From DATKDP01 sp035546335 (GTDB lineage: Bacteria > Acidobacteriota > Thermoanaerobaculia > Gp7-AA8): a stretch of DNA of 64,000 nt. Below, one piece after another: positions 16,402 through 24,966 of the stretch (position 1 is its first letter; every line of letters begins with the position of its first letter). Where the stretch lies: assembly GCA_035546335.1 (NCBI GenBank), contig DATKDP010000113.1:22243-86242 (forward strand), read 5' to 3'. The position numbers and the translations under genes are program-made. Below the pieces are notes generated by a model. The model saw nothing but the letters and a program-made list of their open reading frames with translations, was not told the origin of the DNA and searched no databases.

Positions 16402-17205
16402 ACATCACCCCCTTCCCGCTTCACTCTTCCCCCTTCTCTCTTCACTCTTCTTCTCCTTCTGCTCGGCGGTTGTGCTTCGTGGGAAGAAGTCTCGCCCGGA
16501 GTCGCCTATCGGCAATTCGATCTGCCGTCAGGACCGGTTCACGTCGCACGACTCGATCTGCGAGTCGCTGACTCGACGCTCATGGCGTCGAACGAATCAG
16601 ATCGCGGGCTCACCGTCAGCGAATTCGCTGAGCGCCACAGCGCGATCATCGCGGTGAATGCCGACTACTTCGACGAGAGTCTCCAGCCGGTCGGCCTGGC
16701 CATCGGATCCTGCGGGAGATGGGCCGAGCCGGCAACCGTGCGCCGCCAACCGATCCTCGCGATCGGAGAGCGCAGAGCCGAGATCATCGCGCCCATTCAG
16801 GCCGGCGATCCGGTTGGACACTGGACTCGCGGTGCAGTCTCCGGATGGCCGCAGCTGGTTCGCGACTGCCGGGCCCTTTCTTCGGAAGAGCTGCCCGGCA
16901 GCGATCACTTCACGCGTGCCGTCCACCCGCGGACCGCGGTCGCGATATCCGAGGATGGGGCGCGTCTCTTTCTGGTCGTTGCGGACGGCCGGAGCACTAC
17001 GGCGAGGGGAATGACGCTGCCCGAGCTGGGCACGTTTATTCGCGAGCGGCTGAAGGCATGCGAAGCGTTGAATCTGGATGGTGGTGGATCGACGGAAATG
17101 GTGATCCGCGGCAGAATCGTCAACCAGCCGAGCGACGGTTCTGAGCGGAAGGTCGGGAACCACCTCGCCATCGTTCCCGCCGGCTACGAACCGCCTTGTG
17201 AGTGA
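16336..17205 (+). CDS. Phosphodiester glycosidase (NAGPA-domain) lipoprotein
   Basis: A predicted lipoprotein with an exo-glycosidase domain of the NAGPA/DUF2233 family, related to the enzyme that removes GlcNAc from phosphodiesters. Seen: a lipobox LLLLLLGGC, then the domain with AIIAVNADYFDES, the VHPRTAVAI segment, LFLVVADGRSTTARGMTL and the LNLDGGGSTEMV motif near the end, which carries the conserved catalytic region. The signal peptide is unusual: its basic part is read from the inverted repeat at 16314-16401 and its hydrophobic part (SRFTLPPSLFTLLLLLL) from TTCACTC heptads. Because repeats have overwritten the 5' end, the start is uncertain; ATG 16336 is preferred over 16285. Confidence 0.75.
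   Translation: MIPSRPSSPHVGRFRLRRLRVRTSPPSRFTLPPSLFTLLLLLLGGCASWEEVSPGVAYRQFDLPSGPVHVARLDLRVADSTLMASNESDRGLTVSEFAERHSAIIAVNADYFDESLQPVGLAIGSCGRWAEPATVRRQPILAIGERRAEIIAPIQAGDPVGHWTRGAVSGWPQLVRDCRALSSEELPGSDHFTRAVHPRTAVAISEDGARLFLVVADGRSTTARGMTLPELGTFIRERLKACEALNLDGGGSTEMVIRGRIVNQPSDGSERKVGNHLAIVPAGYEPPCE
16409..16452. repeat. Heptanucleotide array E inside a coding region
   Basis: TTCACTC, TTCCCCC and TTCTCTC heptads, of the same class as arrays D and F, lie in frame within the lipoprotein gene and encode its hydrophobic signal segment (FTL/LFTL repeats). Confidence 0.7.
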
Positions 17206-17317
17206 AGAGGGACGACTCCGCAGGCACATCTGGAAATGGGGAGAGCCGCGCGATCTGGAAGAGTATGGAATCCTCCGGGAAGAATACCGGGGGATGGAGC
17301 GCGCTGCCGCCGACTGA
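17198..17317 (+). CDS. Possible 39-residue peptide
   Basis: A GTG frame overlapping the end of the glycosidase gene encodes VSEEGRLRRHIWKWGEPRDL then EEYGILREEYRGMERAAAD. The composition (amphipathic, W- and E-rich, no rare residues) looks protein-like and the stop precedes the kinase gene by 33 bases. No family is recognised and no ribosome site is evident beyond coupling to the upstream gene. It may be a genuine small protein or the tail of a lost gene. Confidence 0.3.
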   Translation: MSEEGRLRRHIWKWGEPRDLEEYGILREEYRGMERAAAD

Positions 17318-17350
17318 TGGTACGATTGATCATTCGACGAGAGCCGAGTC

Positions 17351-19504
17351 ATGCCGCTCATCGCAACAGAGCACGATCCTTTGTCGCGCAAGCGCGTCAT
17401 TCCCGTCTACCTTCAGCACGGTACGATCGGCCTCGTTCTCGTCACCTTCTTCACCATCAGGCGCCTGGATGACACGCGCGAGATCGTCACGGCGCTCGGA
17501 CCCTCCGGGCCGATTCTCATCGCTCTTTTCTTCCTCTTTTCCTCCGTTCTCGCGCTGCTGAAGTTTCCTCTCACCAAGCAGATCTTCGTCTCGCTGGTCA
17601 TCACCGCATACATCTCGATGGTCCCGCTTCTCGGTCTGGTTCTCTCGTCGTGGATCGCCGTCTCCGCAGCCATCACCACGCGACTGATCGGAATGATGCG
17701 CATCGGGCCTTCGAAGGTCGACATGCGCGATCCTCCCCTCGAATGGGCGCGTACCTTCGCCCTTTTCGGAACGTATGGAATTCCGGTGATTCTGGCCACG
17801 CTCGCCTACGAGGCGATCGGCGGAACGATTCCATTGCTGGAGCCGACGCTGGCGGCGGCCGGCCGCATCGCGCTCTCCGGCATCGTCCTGATCCTTAGCA
17901 ACAATCTTGTCGTTTCCCGCGTCGAGCAGGCGTACGGTTATTCGCCGGCGATGAGTCTCAAGCTGGCGATCATCGACTCCTCGATCTATTTCGTCACGCT
18001 TCCCTATTCGATTCTGACGACGCTCACCTACGGACCCATCGGCTGGGGCGGAGTCCTCGCAGCCGCGTTCACCGGCATCGTCGCCAATGCCGTCGGCCGG
18101 CGTCTCGCCGACATGCGGGGCGATCGCGAGCAGCTGATTCAGCGTCTCGCCTCTCTGACGAACATCGGAAAGACGATCACACTCAACTGCACGACGGATG
18201 AGCTGTTGATGGCGATCTACACCGAGTGCCGCAAGGTGATCGACGTGTCGATCTTCAGTATCGCGCTGCTGGACAATGCGACGCGAGAGCTGAGCTTCGA
18301 GCTGAACGTTAAAGAGGGAACACTGCTGCCGAAAGGACGCCTCCCCATCGGCGAAGGTCTCAACTCCTGGGTGGTGCAGGAAGGAGAGCCGCTGATGCTC
18401 GGCAGCGCTCGCGAAGAGGAACGACTCGGACTGACCTCATTTGACGACGGCATGCAGACCGAATCATGGCTCGGCGTTCCGATGGCGGCGCGCGATCATC
18501 TGATCGGCGTCATCTCCATCCAGAGCTTCGAGAAAAATGCATTCAGCCAGGACGATGTCGTTCTCCTGACGGCCATCGCAAATCAGGCTGCCGTGGCCAT
18601 CGAGAACTCCTATCTCTATCGGGACCTCGAGGGAATGAACGCCGCACTCGAACAGCGAGTGAGCGAGAGAACCAACGAGCTGCGGGAGGCCAACGTCCGG
18701 CTCATCGCCGCAGACAGATCGAAGAACCAGTTTCTTGCGAGCATGTCACACGAGCTGCGAACGCCCCTCAACGCGATCATCGGCTTCTCGGCCATTCTCC
18801 TCGAATCGACCCGTTCCACTCTCCCTCCCCGCTTCTATCGCTTCATGGAGAACATCCGCACGGCCGGAGGCCACTTGCTCGAGCTCATCAACGACATTCT
18901 CGATCTCGCGAAAATCGAGTCGGGCAAGCTCGAGCTCCATGCGGACACTTTCGATGTCCGCGACACGATCGCGACCGTCGAGCGGGTCATGAAGGGGATC
19001 GCCGCGGAAACGAACACGACGATCGTCACCCGCATCGATCCTGCGATCACCGACGTGCATCTCGATGAGGGACGCCTCAAACAAATCCTTCTGAATCTGC
19101 TGTCGAATGCCGTGAAATTCTCGCGGGAAGGAGCCTTCGTCCAACTGACCGTCACCAACGTTCCCGCCGAGGACTCTTCCCTCGGCTGCCATACCGTCCG
19201 ATTCCAGGTCGCCGACGAGGGAATCGGCATCGCACCCGAAGATCTCTCGAACATTTTCGACGAGTTCTACCAGGTGAATCGAGGACATCGGCCAAAGGGC
19301 GGAACGGGCCTCGGGCTGTCGCTGACCAGGAGCTTCGTCGAGCTGCATCAGGGCACGATCTCCGTCGAGTCGCAGCCCGGAAGCGGTTCGGTCTTCACGG
19401 TCGACCTTCCGCACGATTATCGTCAGGCGGCGCGCATCCACCTGCAGCCGGAGACGCCCGTCGACATCGCCAGTCGTCGCAGCCACCCGCGCATCACGGC
19501 GTGA
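17351..19504 (+). CDS. Membrane sensor histidine kinase with GAF domain
   Basis: A 717-residue kinase. Residues about 20-235 hold some seven hydrophobic helices forming a membrane sensor. A GAF domain follows (about 255-420, TLNCTTDELLMAIYTECRKV to ANQAAVAIENSYLY), then a short coiled coil and the catalytic core. That core has HisKA with the phospho-acceptor His467 in MSHELRTPLNAI, N box LNLLSNAVKF (about 581), G1 DEGIGIAPE (about 622) and G2 GGTGLGLSL (about 650). No receiver domain and no response regulator lie nearby, so the partner is orphan or encoded elsewhere. The input signal is unknown. Confidence 0.9.
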   Translation: MPLIATEHDPLSRKRVIPVYLQHGTIGLVLVTFFTIRRLDDTREIVTALGPSGPILIALFFLFSSVLALLKFPLTKQIFVSLVITAYISMVPLLGLVLSSWIAVSAAITTRLIGMMRIGPSKVDMRDPPLEWARTFALFGTYGIPVILATLAYEAIGGTIPLLEPTLAAAGRIALSGIVLILSNNLVVSRVEQAYGYSPAMSLKLAIIDSSIYFVTLPYSILTTLTYGPIGWGGVLAAAFTGIVANAVGRRLADMRGDREQLIQRLASLTNIGKTITLNCTTDELLMAIYTECRKVIDVSIFSIALLDNATRELSFELNVKEGTLLPKGRLPIGEGLNSWVVQEGEPLMLGSAREEERLGLTSFDDGMQTESWLGVPMAARDHLIGVISIQSFEKNAFSQDDVVLLTAIANQAAVAIENSYLYRDLEGMNAALEQRVSERTNELREANVRLIAADRSKNQFLASMSHELRTPLNAIIGFSAILLESTRSTLPPRFYRFMENIRTAGGHLLELINDILDLAKIESGKLELHADTFDVRDTIATVERVMKGIAAETNTTIVTRIDPAITDVHLDEGRLKQILLNLLSNAVKFSREGAFVQLTVTNVPAEDSSLGCHTVRFQVADEGIGIAPEDLSNIFDEFYQVNRGHRPKGGTGLGLSLTRSFVELHQGTISVESQPGSGSVFTVDLPHDYRQAARIHLQPETPVDIASRRSHPRITA

Positions 19505-19516
19505 AGCGCCACATGC

Positions 19517-19549
19517 AGGGGAGAGCGGGCGTCCCGCGCCCGCCTCTGT
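19517..19549. repeat. GAGCGGGCGTCCCGCGCCCGC hairpin repeat
   Basis: A perfect GC hairpin (GCGGGCG/CGCCCGC around TCCCG) placed 13 bases after the kinase stop. The same hairpin recurs at about 30977, 31143, 50105 (inverted) and 56374, mostly just after stop codons, so it may act as a transcript end. The rest of the gap to 19670 shows nothing. Confidence 0.55.
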
Positions 19550-19670
19550 TCCATCCGCGATGATGCAACCGACCATCACGCGGTTACCGTCCGCGACGAG
19601 CGTCCCGATCGCTCATACCGTCGCCCGTCACCCGGCCGAAGATCGGAATCTTCGGCCACATGGAGCCTCG

Positions 19671-21017
19671 TCAGCGACTGATTCTCGCCCGCTCTGATTC
19701 CAGATGCCCGGTTACTTTCGCCGAGAACGCTTTTGCATCGACCAGCGGCCGTGCATTGCAGTGCAGACAGTTCGGGCGCAGCGCGCCGGTCAGCAGTTCC
19801 TCGCGCAGTTCCCGGAAGGGCTCGCCGTCGACGATGTCCTCGAGCGATTCGACCGCGAGGCTGCCGAGTGTCTCTTCGAAGAAACAGCAGGGGCGCACGT
19901 CTCCCGTCGCCTGAACGAAAGCGATCCGCCACGGATCGAGGCAGTCTCGCGTCATTCCCTCTCCCGGCTCGTCGTAGTGAACGGTCTTGGCCATCGCCCC
20001 TCCGCTGCGTGCATCGGCGAATACCTCCTCGGCGTCGTCATCGACGAGAAGGGCGGAGATGGGTGGATCGACGAAGACCGTTCCGTTTCGCTCGGCAATC
20101 TGTTCGAGTGCCGCGCGGAGCTCCCTCCCTGCTGAGGCGAGGGCATCGGGAGGCAACGTCGAAACATGCCGCGCGACCATCGCTCCCGGAATCGGGTCGT
20201 ATTCGACCAGGTCGCCAAAACGAAACACCCGCACGCCGCGCTCGAGCATCGCGGTGACCAGCTCGCGGAGACGAGGGGCCGACTGATCGCTCACCACGCA
20301 GCTCAATGCCAGCTCGGGAGTGCGCCGGCGCTCCTTTGCGAATCCGGCGATCGCCTCGATGTTCTCCAGAATGGTTTGAAGTCGAGCTCCCCGCCTCAGA
20401 GCCGCGAGCAGCTCCGCATCAGCCGTATCGAGACTCACGAGAATCGACTCGAATCGTGAGAGCGCGGCGATCTCCGGAGGTGTGAGCCGCTTGGCGAGAT
20501 TCGTCGTGATGTGAAGCCGGAATCCCGCGTCGGCGAGCCGGTCCGAGAGCGCCTCCCATCCTTTCACGATGGAGCTTTCGCCATGGCCGTTCATCACGAT
20601 GATCTGCACTCCCCGCGCGTGCATTTCCTCGATGAAGGGGTCGAGTCGCTCGAGAGGAAGATCGTCCGCCCGATACGTGGGCTGGCTGACCGGGCAGTAG
20701 ACGCAGCGCAGATTGCACCGCGTCGTCAGCTCGAGATAGACCATCACGGTCGTCGGCGCCTGGAGGGGATCGAGCCTCCGCAGCGGTCCATCGACCGGCG
20801 CCGCAGCCAGCCTCCCCTCTGCTGCGCCGAATTCGATCCAATGCTCGAATGCCGTGCTGAAGAGCCCCTGGCGGACCGCTGCTGCGACATCGGCGTAGCT
20901 GTCGAGGTAGAAGCGCTCATCGAATCGGCTCCCGCTGAGGGCCTCTCGAAGCTTCCAGTAGCCATGCCGCAGAGGGCGGCGGGGAACTGTTCGAACCGAA
21001 ATCATCGCGCCAGGCAT
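19671..21017 (-). CDS. Radical SAM/SPASM protein
   Basis: A 448-residue radical SAM enzyme. After a short N-terminal segment typical of glycan-related proteins (RFYLDSYADVAAAV and AFEHWIEFGAAEGRL), the cluster motif is C101-x3-C105-x2-C108 in TTRCNLRCVYCPV. The barrel follows, with a GHGESSIV motif. The C-terminal SPASM-like region has CLDPWRIAFVQATGDVRPCC and a CLHCNARP pair, expected to bind further Fe-S clusters. The start is set at MPGAMISV (21017); longer frames would run toward recN. SPASM proteins modify peptides or small molecules, but no precursor peptide is visible nearby. The product is unknown; it could also act on a sugar. Confidence 0.8.
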   Translation of the reverse strand: MPGAMISVRTVPRRPLRHGYWKLREALSGSRFDERFYLDSYADVAAAVRQGLFSTAFEHWIEFGAAEGRLAAAPVDGPLRRLDPLQAPTTVMVYLELTTRCNLRCVYCPVSQPTYRADDLPLERLDPFIEEMHARGVQIIVMNGHGESSIVKGWEALSDRLADAGFRLHITTNLAKRLTPPEIAALSRFESILVSLDTADAELLAALRRGARLQTILENIEAIAGFAKERRRTPELALSCVVSDQSAPRLRELVTAMLERGVRVFRFGDLVEYDPIPGAMVARHVSTLPPDALASAGRELRAALEQIAERNGTVFVDPPISALLVDDDAEEVFADARSGGAMAKTVHYDEPGEGMTRDCLDPWRIAFVQATGDVRPCCFFEETLGSLAVESLEDIVDGEPFRELREELLTGALRPNCLHCNARPLVDAKAFSAKVTGHLESERARISR

Positions 21018-21239
21018 AGGGATCGCCCCATCGTAACCAGTTCCGGCTGGATCGACTTCCCGAATGTCAGGATCGTGTGAGGACCATTGCACCCCTGGCA
21101 ACGACGGCCTTTTCGTCAGGCTCGTCCATCTCCATGGTCGCACCCGGAAGCTCGAAGACGATTCGAGCGGTTCCGCGATGATCATCACCGTTCGCAAGGT
21201 TGGATACCGTATGGCGATGCCCCCGGATAGCCGGACGTC

Positions 21240-21268
21240 TTGACCCCCCGGCGGTGCGTTGTTAGCAT
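21240..21268 (+). promoter_or_regulatory. Sigma70-type promoter of recN
   Basis: TTGACC (21240-21245), a 17-base spacer and TAGCAT (21263-21268), ending 20 bases before the recN ATG at 21289. The -35 matches five of six consensus bases. I see no clear LexA operator over it. The rest of the 220-base gap back to the radical SAM gene has no gene. Confidence 0.55.
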
Positions 21269-21288
21269 TCGTGCGACCTCCCCGCCGC

Positions 21289-23049
21289 ATGATCACCTAC
21301 CTCAAAGTCAGGAATCTCGCCATCGTCGAGGAGTTCGCGATCGAGCCCGGGCCGGGACTCAACGTCCTCACAGGCGAGACCGGCGCCGGGAAATCACTGC
21401 TCATCGACTCGCTCGAGTTTCTCAGCGGCGCGCGCGGATCGTCGGACAGCATCCGCAGCGGAGCCGACAGGATGTCCGCCGAGGCGATTGTCCAGACGAC
21501 CGCCGAGGCGAAGAGCCGATTCGACGATCTGGGAATCGACTGTGAAGCAGACGGCGGATCGATGGAGCTGATCATCCGCCGCGAGATCGCATCGAACGGC
21601 CGGGGAAGGGTGAGCGTCAACGGATCGCTTCTCGGAACGCGCGATCTCGCTTCGGCCATGGAGAGCCTCATCGAGATCCACGGCCAGAACGAATCGCACC
21701 AGCGGATCGCTGGAAAATCGTTCCGCGAGATTCTCGACGAATTCGCCGGAAACGAGGAGATTCTCCAGCGCGTTCGCAATGCCTGGCGGCTCTGGCGCAA
21801 CGTCGCCGTCGAGCTCGAGGATCTGCGAAAGGCACAACACGAGCTCTCCCTCCGGCTCGACCTGCTCCGGTATCAGATTCAGGAAATTTCCGAGGCGAAG
21901 CCGCTGCCGGACGAAGAGGAAGCGCTCCGGGCGGAGAAGGCGATTCTCGCCAACGCCCGCGAGATGATCGAAGCCACCGCCGGTGCGTTCGCTCTGGTCG
22001 AGGACGACGAGGCGTCGGCCCTCAGCTCGGTCGCGCGGGCGCAACACCTCCTGCAGCCCCTCGCGGGCAAGATCGCCGAGATCCGTCAGCTGCATCAGGA
22101 GCTCGAGGACATTCGCTTCCGGCTGCAGGAACAGGGACGCGTCCTCGCTCATCTCGCCGACTCCGTACGAATCGACCCGGGACGTCTCGAAGAGATCGAG
22201 GACCGGCTCGTCGTTCTCGAGCGGATGAAAAAAAAGTACGGCGGCACGATCGAGGCGGTCCTCGCTCATCTCGCCAGGATCCGCGAGGAATACGATCAGC
22301 TCTCCGACTACGAAACCAGCGTGGAGAAGCTCGAGCGCGACGAGAGTCTGCAATATCAGGCATATCACGAAGCGGCCGTCGAGCTCTCCCGCCGCCGTGT
22401 CGAGGCCGCACCGCGACTGCAACAGGCGATCGAGGACGATTTGCAGGATCTCGCGATGGAGAACACCACGGTTCGCGTTTTCGTGGCGACGGCCTCGACC
22501 GATGGAGCCCGGCCAACGGCCACCGGACGAGCCGGGCCCGACGGACTCGATCAGGTGGAGATCCTGATCGCTCCCAATCGCGGAGAGGAGCCGAAGCCGT
22601 TGCAGCGAATCGCATCCGGCGGAGAGCTGTCGCGAATTCAGCTCGCTGTCGCGTCGGCGCTCTTCCGCCACTCCGAAAAGTCTCCCGGCGCGACGCTCGT
22701 CTTCGACGAGATCGACGCGGGAATCGGCGGCCGCGTCGCTGAAGCAGTCGGAAAGAAGCTGCGCCAGCTCGCACGCACCAATCAGGTGATCTGCGTCACC
22801 CATCTTCCCCAGATCGCCAGCCTCGGGGCGACGCACTTTCGCGTCTGGAAGGAAGAGCACGACGGGCGCACTCGGGCGCGGATCGAGCGCCTCGACGAGC
22901 GGGAGCGCCGCATCGAGGAGCTAGCGCGAATGCTCGGAGGCGAAGTCGTGACCCCCTCCGCACGCGCCCATGCGACGGAATTGCTCGGCCGTGCGGACGA
23001 GCAGCCGGCGAGGAAGCGGACCGGGCGAAGCACTGTTTCGACTCGGTGA
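21289..23049 (+). CDS. recN: DNA repair ATPase RecN
   Basis: A 586-residue SMC-like ATPase that helps recombination repair of double-strand breaks. Walker A GETGAGKS (29-36) follows the standard ITYLKVRNLAIVEEF start. The middle is a long coiled coil (about 150-380). The C-terminal head has the ABC signature ASGGELSRIQLA, Walker B TLVFDEIDAGIGG (about 471) and the THLPQIASLG switch. The start MITYLKV at 21289 fits the family; the upstream frame is not conserved. Its stop TGA overlaps the start of thiF (GTGATGATG), so recN, thiF and tsaC probably form one transcript. Confidence 0.95.
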   Translation: MITYLKVRNLAIVEEFAIEPGPGLNVLTGETGAGKSLLIDSLEFLSGARGSSDSIRSGADRMSAEAIVQTTAEAKSRFDDLGIDCEADGGSMELIIRREIASNGRGRVSVNGSLLGTRDLASAMESLIEIHGQNESHQRIAGKSFREILDEFAGNEEILQRVRNAWRLWRNVAVELEDLRKAQHELSLRLDLLRYQIQEISEAKPLPDEEEALRAEKAILANAREMIEATAGAFALVEDDEASALSSVARAQHLLQPLAGKIAEIRQLHQELEDIRFRLQEQGRVLAHLADSVRIDPGRLEEIEDRLVVLERMKKKYGGTIEAVLAHLARIREEYDQLSDYETSVEKLERDESLQYQAYHEAAVELSRRRVEAAPRLQQAIEDDLQDLAMENTTVRVFVATASTDGARPTATGRAGPDGLDQVEILIAPNRGEEPKPLQRIASGGELSRIQLAVASALFRHSEKSPGATLVFDEIDAGIGGRVAEAVGKKLRQLARTNQVICVTHLPQIASLGATHFRVWKEEHDGRTRARIERLDERERRIEELARMLGGEVVTPSARAHATELLGRADEQPARKRTGRSTVSTR

Positions 23050-24086
23050 TGATGACCCGCGGCAACAGACATTCGCGCCACGAGCTCTTCGCGCCGATCG
23101 GTGCCGAGGGGCAGGCGAAGCTCGCCTCCAGCAGGATTGCCGTCGTGGGCTGTGGAGCGCTCGGCAGCAATGCGGCTGGGATGCTGGGACGCGCCGGAGT
23201 CGGAACTGCGGGGGCCGGACTGCTGCGTCTGATCGATCGCGATTACGTCGAGGAGTCGAATCTTCAGCGTCAGGCGCTCTTCGACAGCGAGGACGCGCGG
23301 CACGCCACGCCGAAGGCGCTCGCCGCCGCGCGACATCTCGAGCGAATCGACGCCCGCATCCGCACCGAAGCGATCGTACGGGAGTTGAACGCGTCGAGTG
23401 CTCTGGCACTGCTGGAAGGAGTCGATCTGATCATCGACGGCACCGACAACTTTCGCACGCGATTCGTCATCAACGATGCCGCTGTGGCCCTCGAGCGGCC
23501 ATGGATCTATGGAGCAGCGGTCGGGAGCCGGGGGGCTGTCGCGACCATCCTTCCCGGCACGACGCCATGTCTCCGCTGCCTTCTCGAGGAAGTGCCCGCT
23601 TTCGGCGCGGCCGAAAGCTGCGACACTGCCGGGATCATCACTCCCCTGCCGGCTCTCGTCGCGTCTCTGCAGGTGGCTGCAGCGATGAAACTGATCGTCT
23701 CGGGGGAAATCGAGCGCGGTGTGAGCACGTTCGACTGCTGGTCGGGTACCCGGTCGTTTCGCAACTCGCTCGCGGATGTCTCGAGGAACGGCTCGTGTCG
23801 GTCCTGCGGAACCAGGGAGCTTCCCGCTCTCGAGGAGGACTCCGAGCAGGTCGTCACGCTCTGCGGACGCAACTCCGTCCAGCTCTTCTCCTCGCTGAAG
23901 GGGGATCTCGATTCCGTCGAGCGACGGTTCATCGCGATGGGTCGCGTGCATCGCAGCCCTCAGTCGGTCACAGCGGAAATCGAGGAAGGCTGCCTGACGC
24001 TCTTCGAGGACGGCCGCGTGATCGTCGAAGGGACGACCGATCCCCTCGAGGCAAAGTCGATCGTCGCACGCTATCTCGGCGGATGA
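23049..24086 (+). CDS. thiF: ThiF/MoeB-family E1-like adenylyltransferase
   Basis: A 345-residue ATP-dependent activator of a ubiquitin-like sulfur carrier. The nucleotide-binding IAVVGCGALGSNAAGMLGRAG, the DRDYVEESNLQRQ arginine/glutamine motif, VDLIIDGTDNFRTRF, the catalytic Cys in SCDTAGI, and zinc-type CxxC pairs CLRC and CRSC are visible. The C-terminal extension (LCGRNSVQLF ... FEDGRVIVEGT-DPLEAKSIVARYLGG) is the ThiF/MoeB type found in Bacillus. Start ATG 23049 overlaps the recN stop; GTG 23046 and ATG 23052 are also in frame. It may serve thiamine or molybdopterin synthesis. The adjacent tsaC might suggest a t6A-related role, but the sequence does not look like TcdA. Confidence 0.85.
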   Translation: MMTRGNRHSRHELFAPIGAEGQAKLASSRIAVVGCGALGSNAAGMLGRAGVGTAGAGLLRLIDRDYVEESNLQRQALFDSEDARHATPKALAAARHLERIDARIRTEAIVRELNASSALALLEGVDLIIDGTDNFRTRFVINDAAVALERPWIYGAAVGSRGAVATILPGTTPCLRCLLEEVPAFGAAESCDTAGIITPLPALVASLQVAAAMKLIVSGEIERGVSTFDCWSGTRSFRNSLADVSRNGSCRSCGTRELPALEEDSEQVVTLCGRNSVQLFSSLKGDLDSVERRFIAMGRVHRSPQSVTAEIEEGCLTLFEDGRVIVEGTTDPLEAKSIVARYLGG

Positions 24087-24089
24087 GCC

Positions 24090-24725
24090 ATGACGTGCCA
24101 CTGGAAGGCGTCACCGCCCGAAGGACCGAGCGAGACCGAGCTGGCCGAGATCGCGGCAGTGCTCACGGCGGGCGGTGTCGTGATTCTCCCCACCGACACC
24201 ATCTACGGCCTGCATGCGATGGCATCCAGCGCTCCAGCCATCGCGCGAATCGCCGGGCTCAAAGGACGCGACAGCGACAAGCCGCTGATCGTTCTCGCAG
24301 CATCAGTCGAACAGTTGCGCACGCTCGGCGCCGAACCTTCGAACGATGTCGATGAGCTGCTCGAATCCATCTGGCCCGCTCCTCTGACGGCGATCCTTCC
24401 TCTGCATTCGCCGATCGCTGCAAGCGGCGGCCGGACAACCCTCGGCGCCCGCATTCCTGACGTTGCCTGGTTGCGCCGCCTCATCGACACGACGGGACCG
24501 CTGGTTTCGACGAGCGTCAATCCGAGCGGCAACCCGCCGCTCGAGAGCACCGCGAATCTGGAGGAGGCAACGGCAAAATTGGTCGATGGAGTTCTTCATT
24601 ATGGGCAACTTTCCGGAGAACCATCCACAATTGTCGACTTCACCGGAGAGAATCCTGTCGTGCTGCGTGAGGGTGCATTCGGCTTTACACAGAAGCTGCG
24701 GAAAATGCTGTGGAAAACGTTGTGA
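24090..24725 (+). CDS. tsaC: Threonylcarbamoyl-AMP synthase (Sua5/YrdC family)
   Basis: A 211-residue enzyme that makes L-threonylcarbamoyladenylate from threonine, bicarbonate and ATP for tRNA t6A37. The YrdC fold shows PTDTIYGLHAMA, the KGRDSDKPL nucleotide-binding basic motif, WPAPLTAIL, and STSVNPSGNPP. There is no C-terminal Sua5 domain, so it is the short TsaC type. It starts three bases after thiF. The last codons form one unit of a 12-base tandem repeat (TGTGGAAAACGT / TGTGAAAAACGT) that spans the stop codon. Confidence 0.92.
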   Translation: MTCHWKASPPEGPSETELAEIAAVLTAGGVVILPTDTIYGLHAMASSAPAIARIAGLKGRDSDKPLIVLAASVEQLRTLGAEPSNDVDELLESIWPAPLTAILPLHSPIAASGGRTTLGARIPDVAWLRRLIDTTGPLVSTSVNPSGNPPLESTANLEEATAKLVDGVLHYGQLSGEPSTIVDFTGENPVVLREGAFGFTQKLRKMLWKTL

Positions 24726-24966
24726 AAAACGTCAAAACCGGCCTCCTGTCGGACGCTTCACCAAAATGCACACGATTTTGGGCGAAACATACAACCTGTT
24801 CATAATCAGTTGTTTAGCACGAAAACTGCACAAGGTCTTTGGCGTCCTGAACGGCTGAGAGCGCAAAATGGGGGAGTTCGCGCGCGATTCCATGGATCGA
24901 CCGGTCGAAATCCTGCCAAGGAGCTCTGCACCCGCGCTCTGCGCGGACGGCGCTGATGCTCGAATC
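24726..24966. other. A+T-richer intergenic region with DnaA-box-like sites
   Basis: A 241-base gap, markedly richer in A+T than its surroundings over 24726-24850. At its left edge lie TGTGGAAAACGT (24709-24720) and TGTGAAAAACGT (24721-24732), each resembling a reverse-complement DnaA box, with ATCCACA at 24623. An imperfect palindrome, ACAACCTG ... CAGTTGT, is at 24791-24813. Convergent genes on both sides (tsaC and mgtE) also make it a likely terminator region. No gene is supported. Confidence 0.4.

Noticed and set aside
17202..17561. A 119-residue Ser/Arg-rich frame before and inside the sensor kinase gene
   Set aside because: It overlaps the kinase in another frame for most of its length and lacks similarity or ribosome site.
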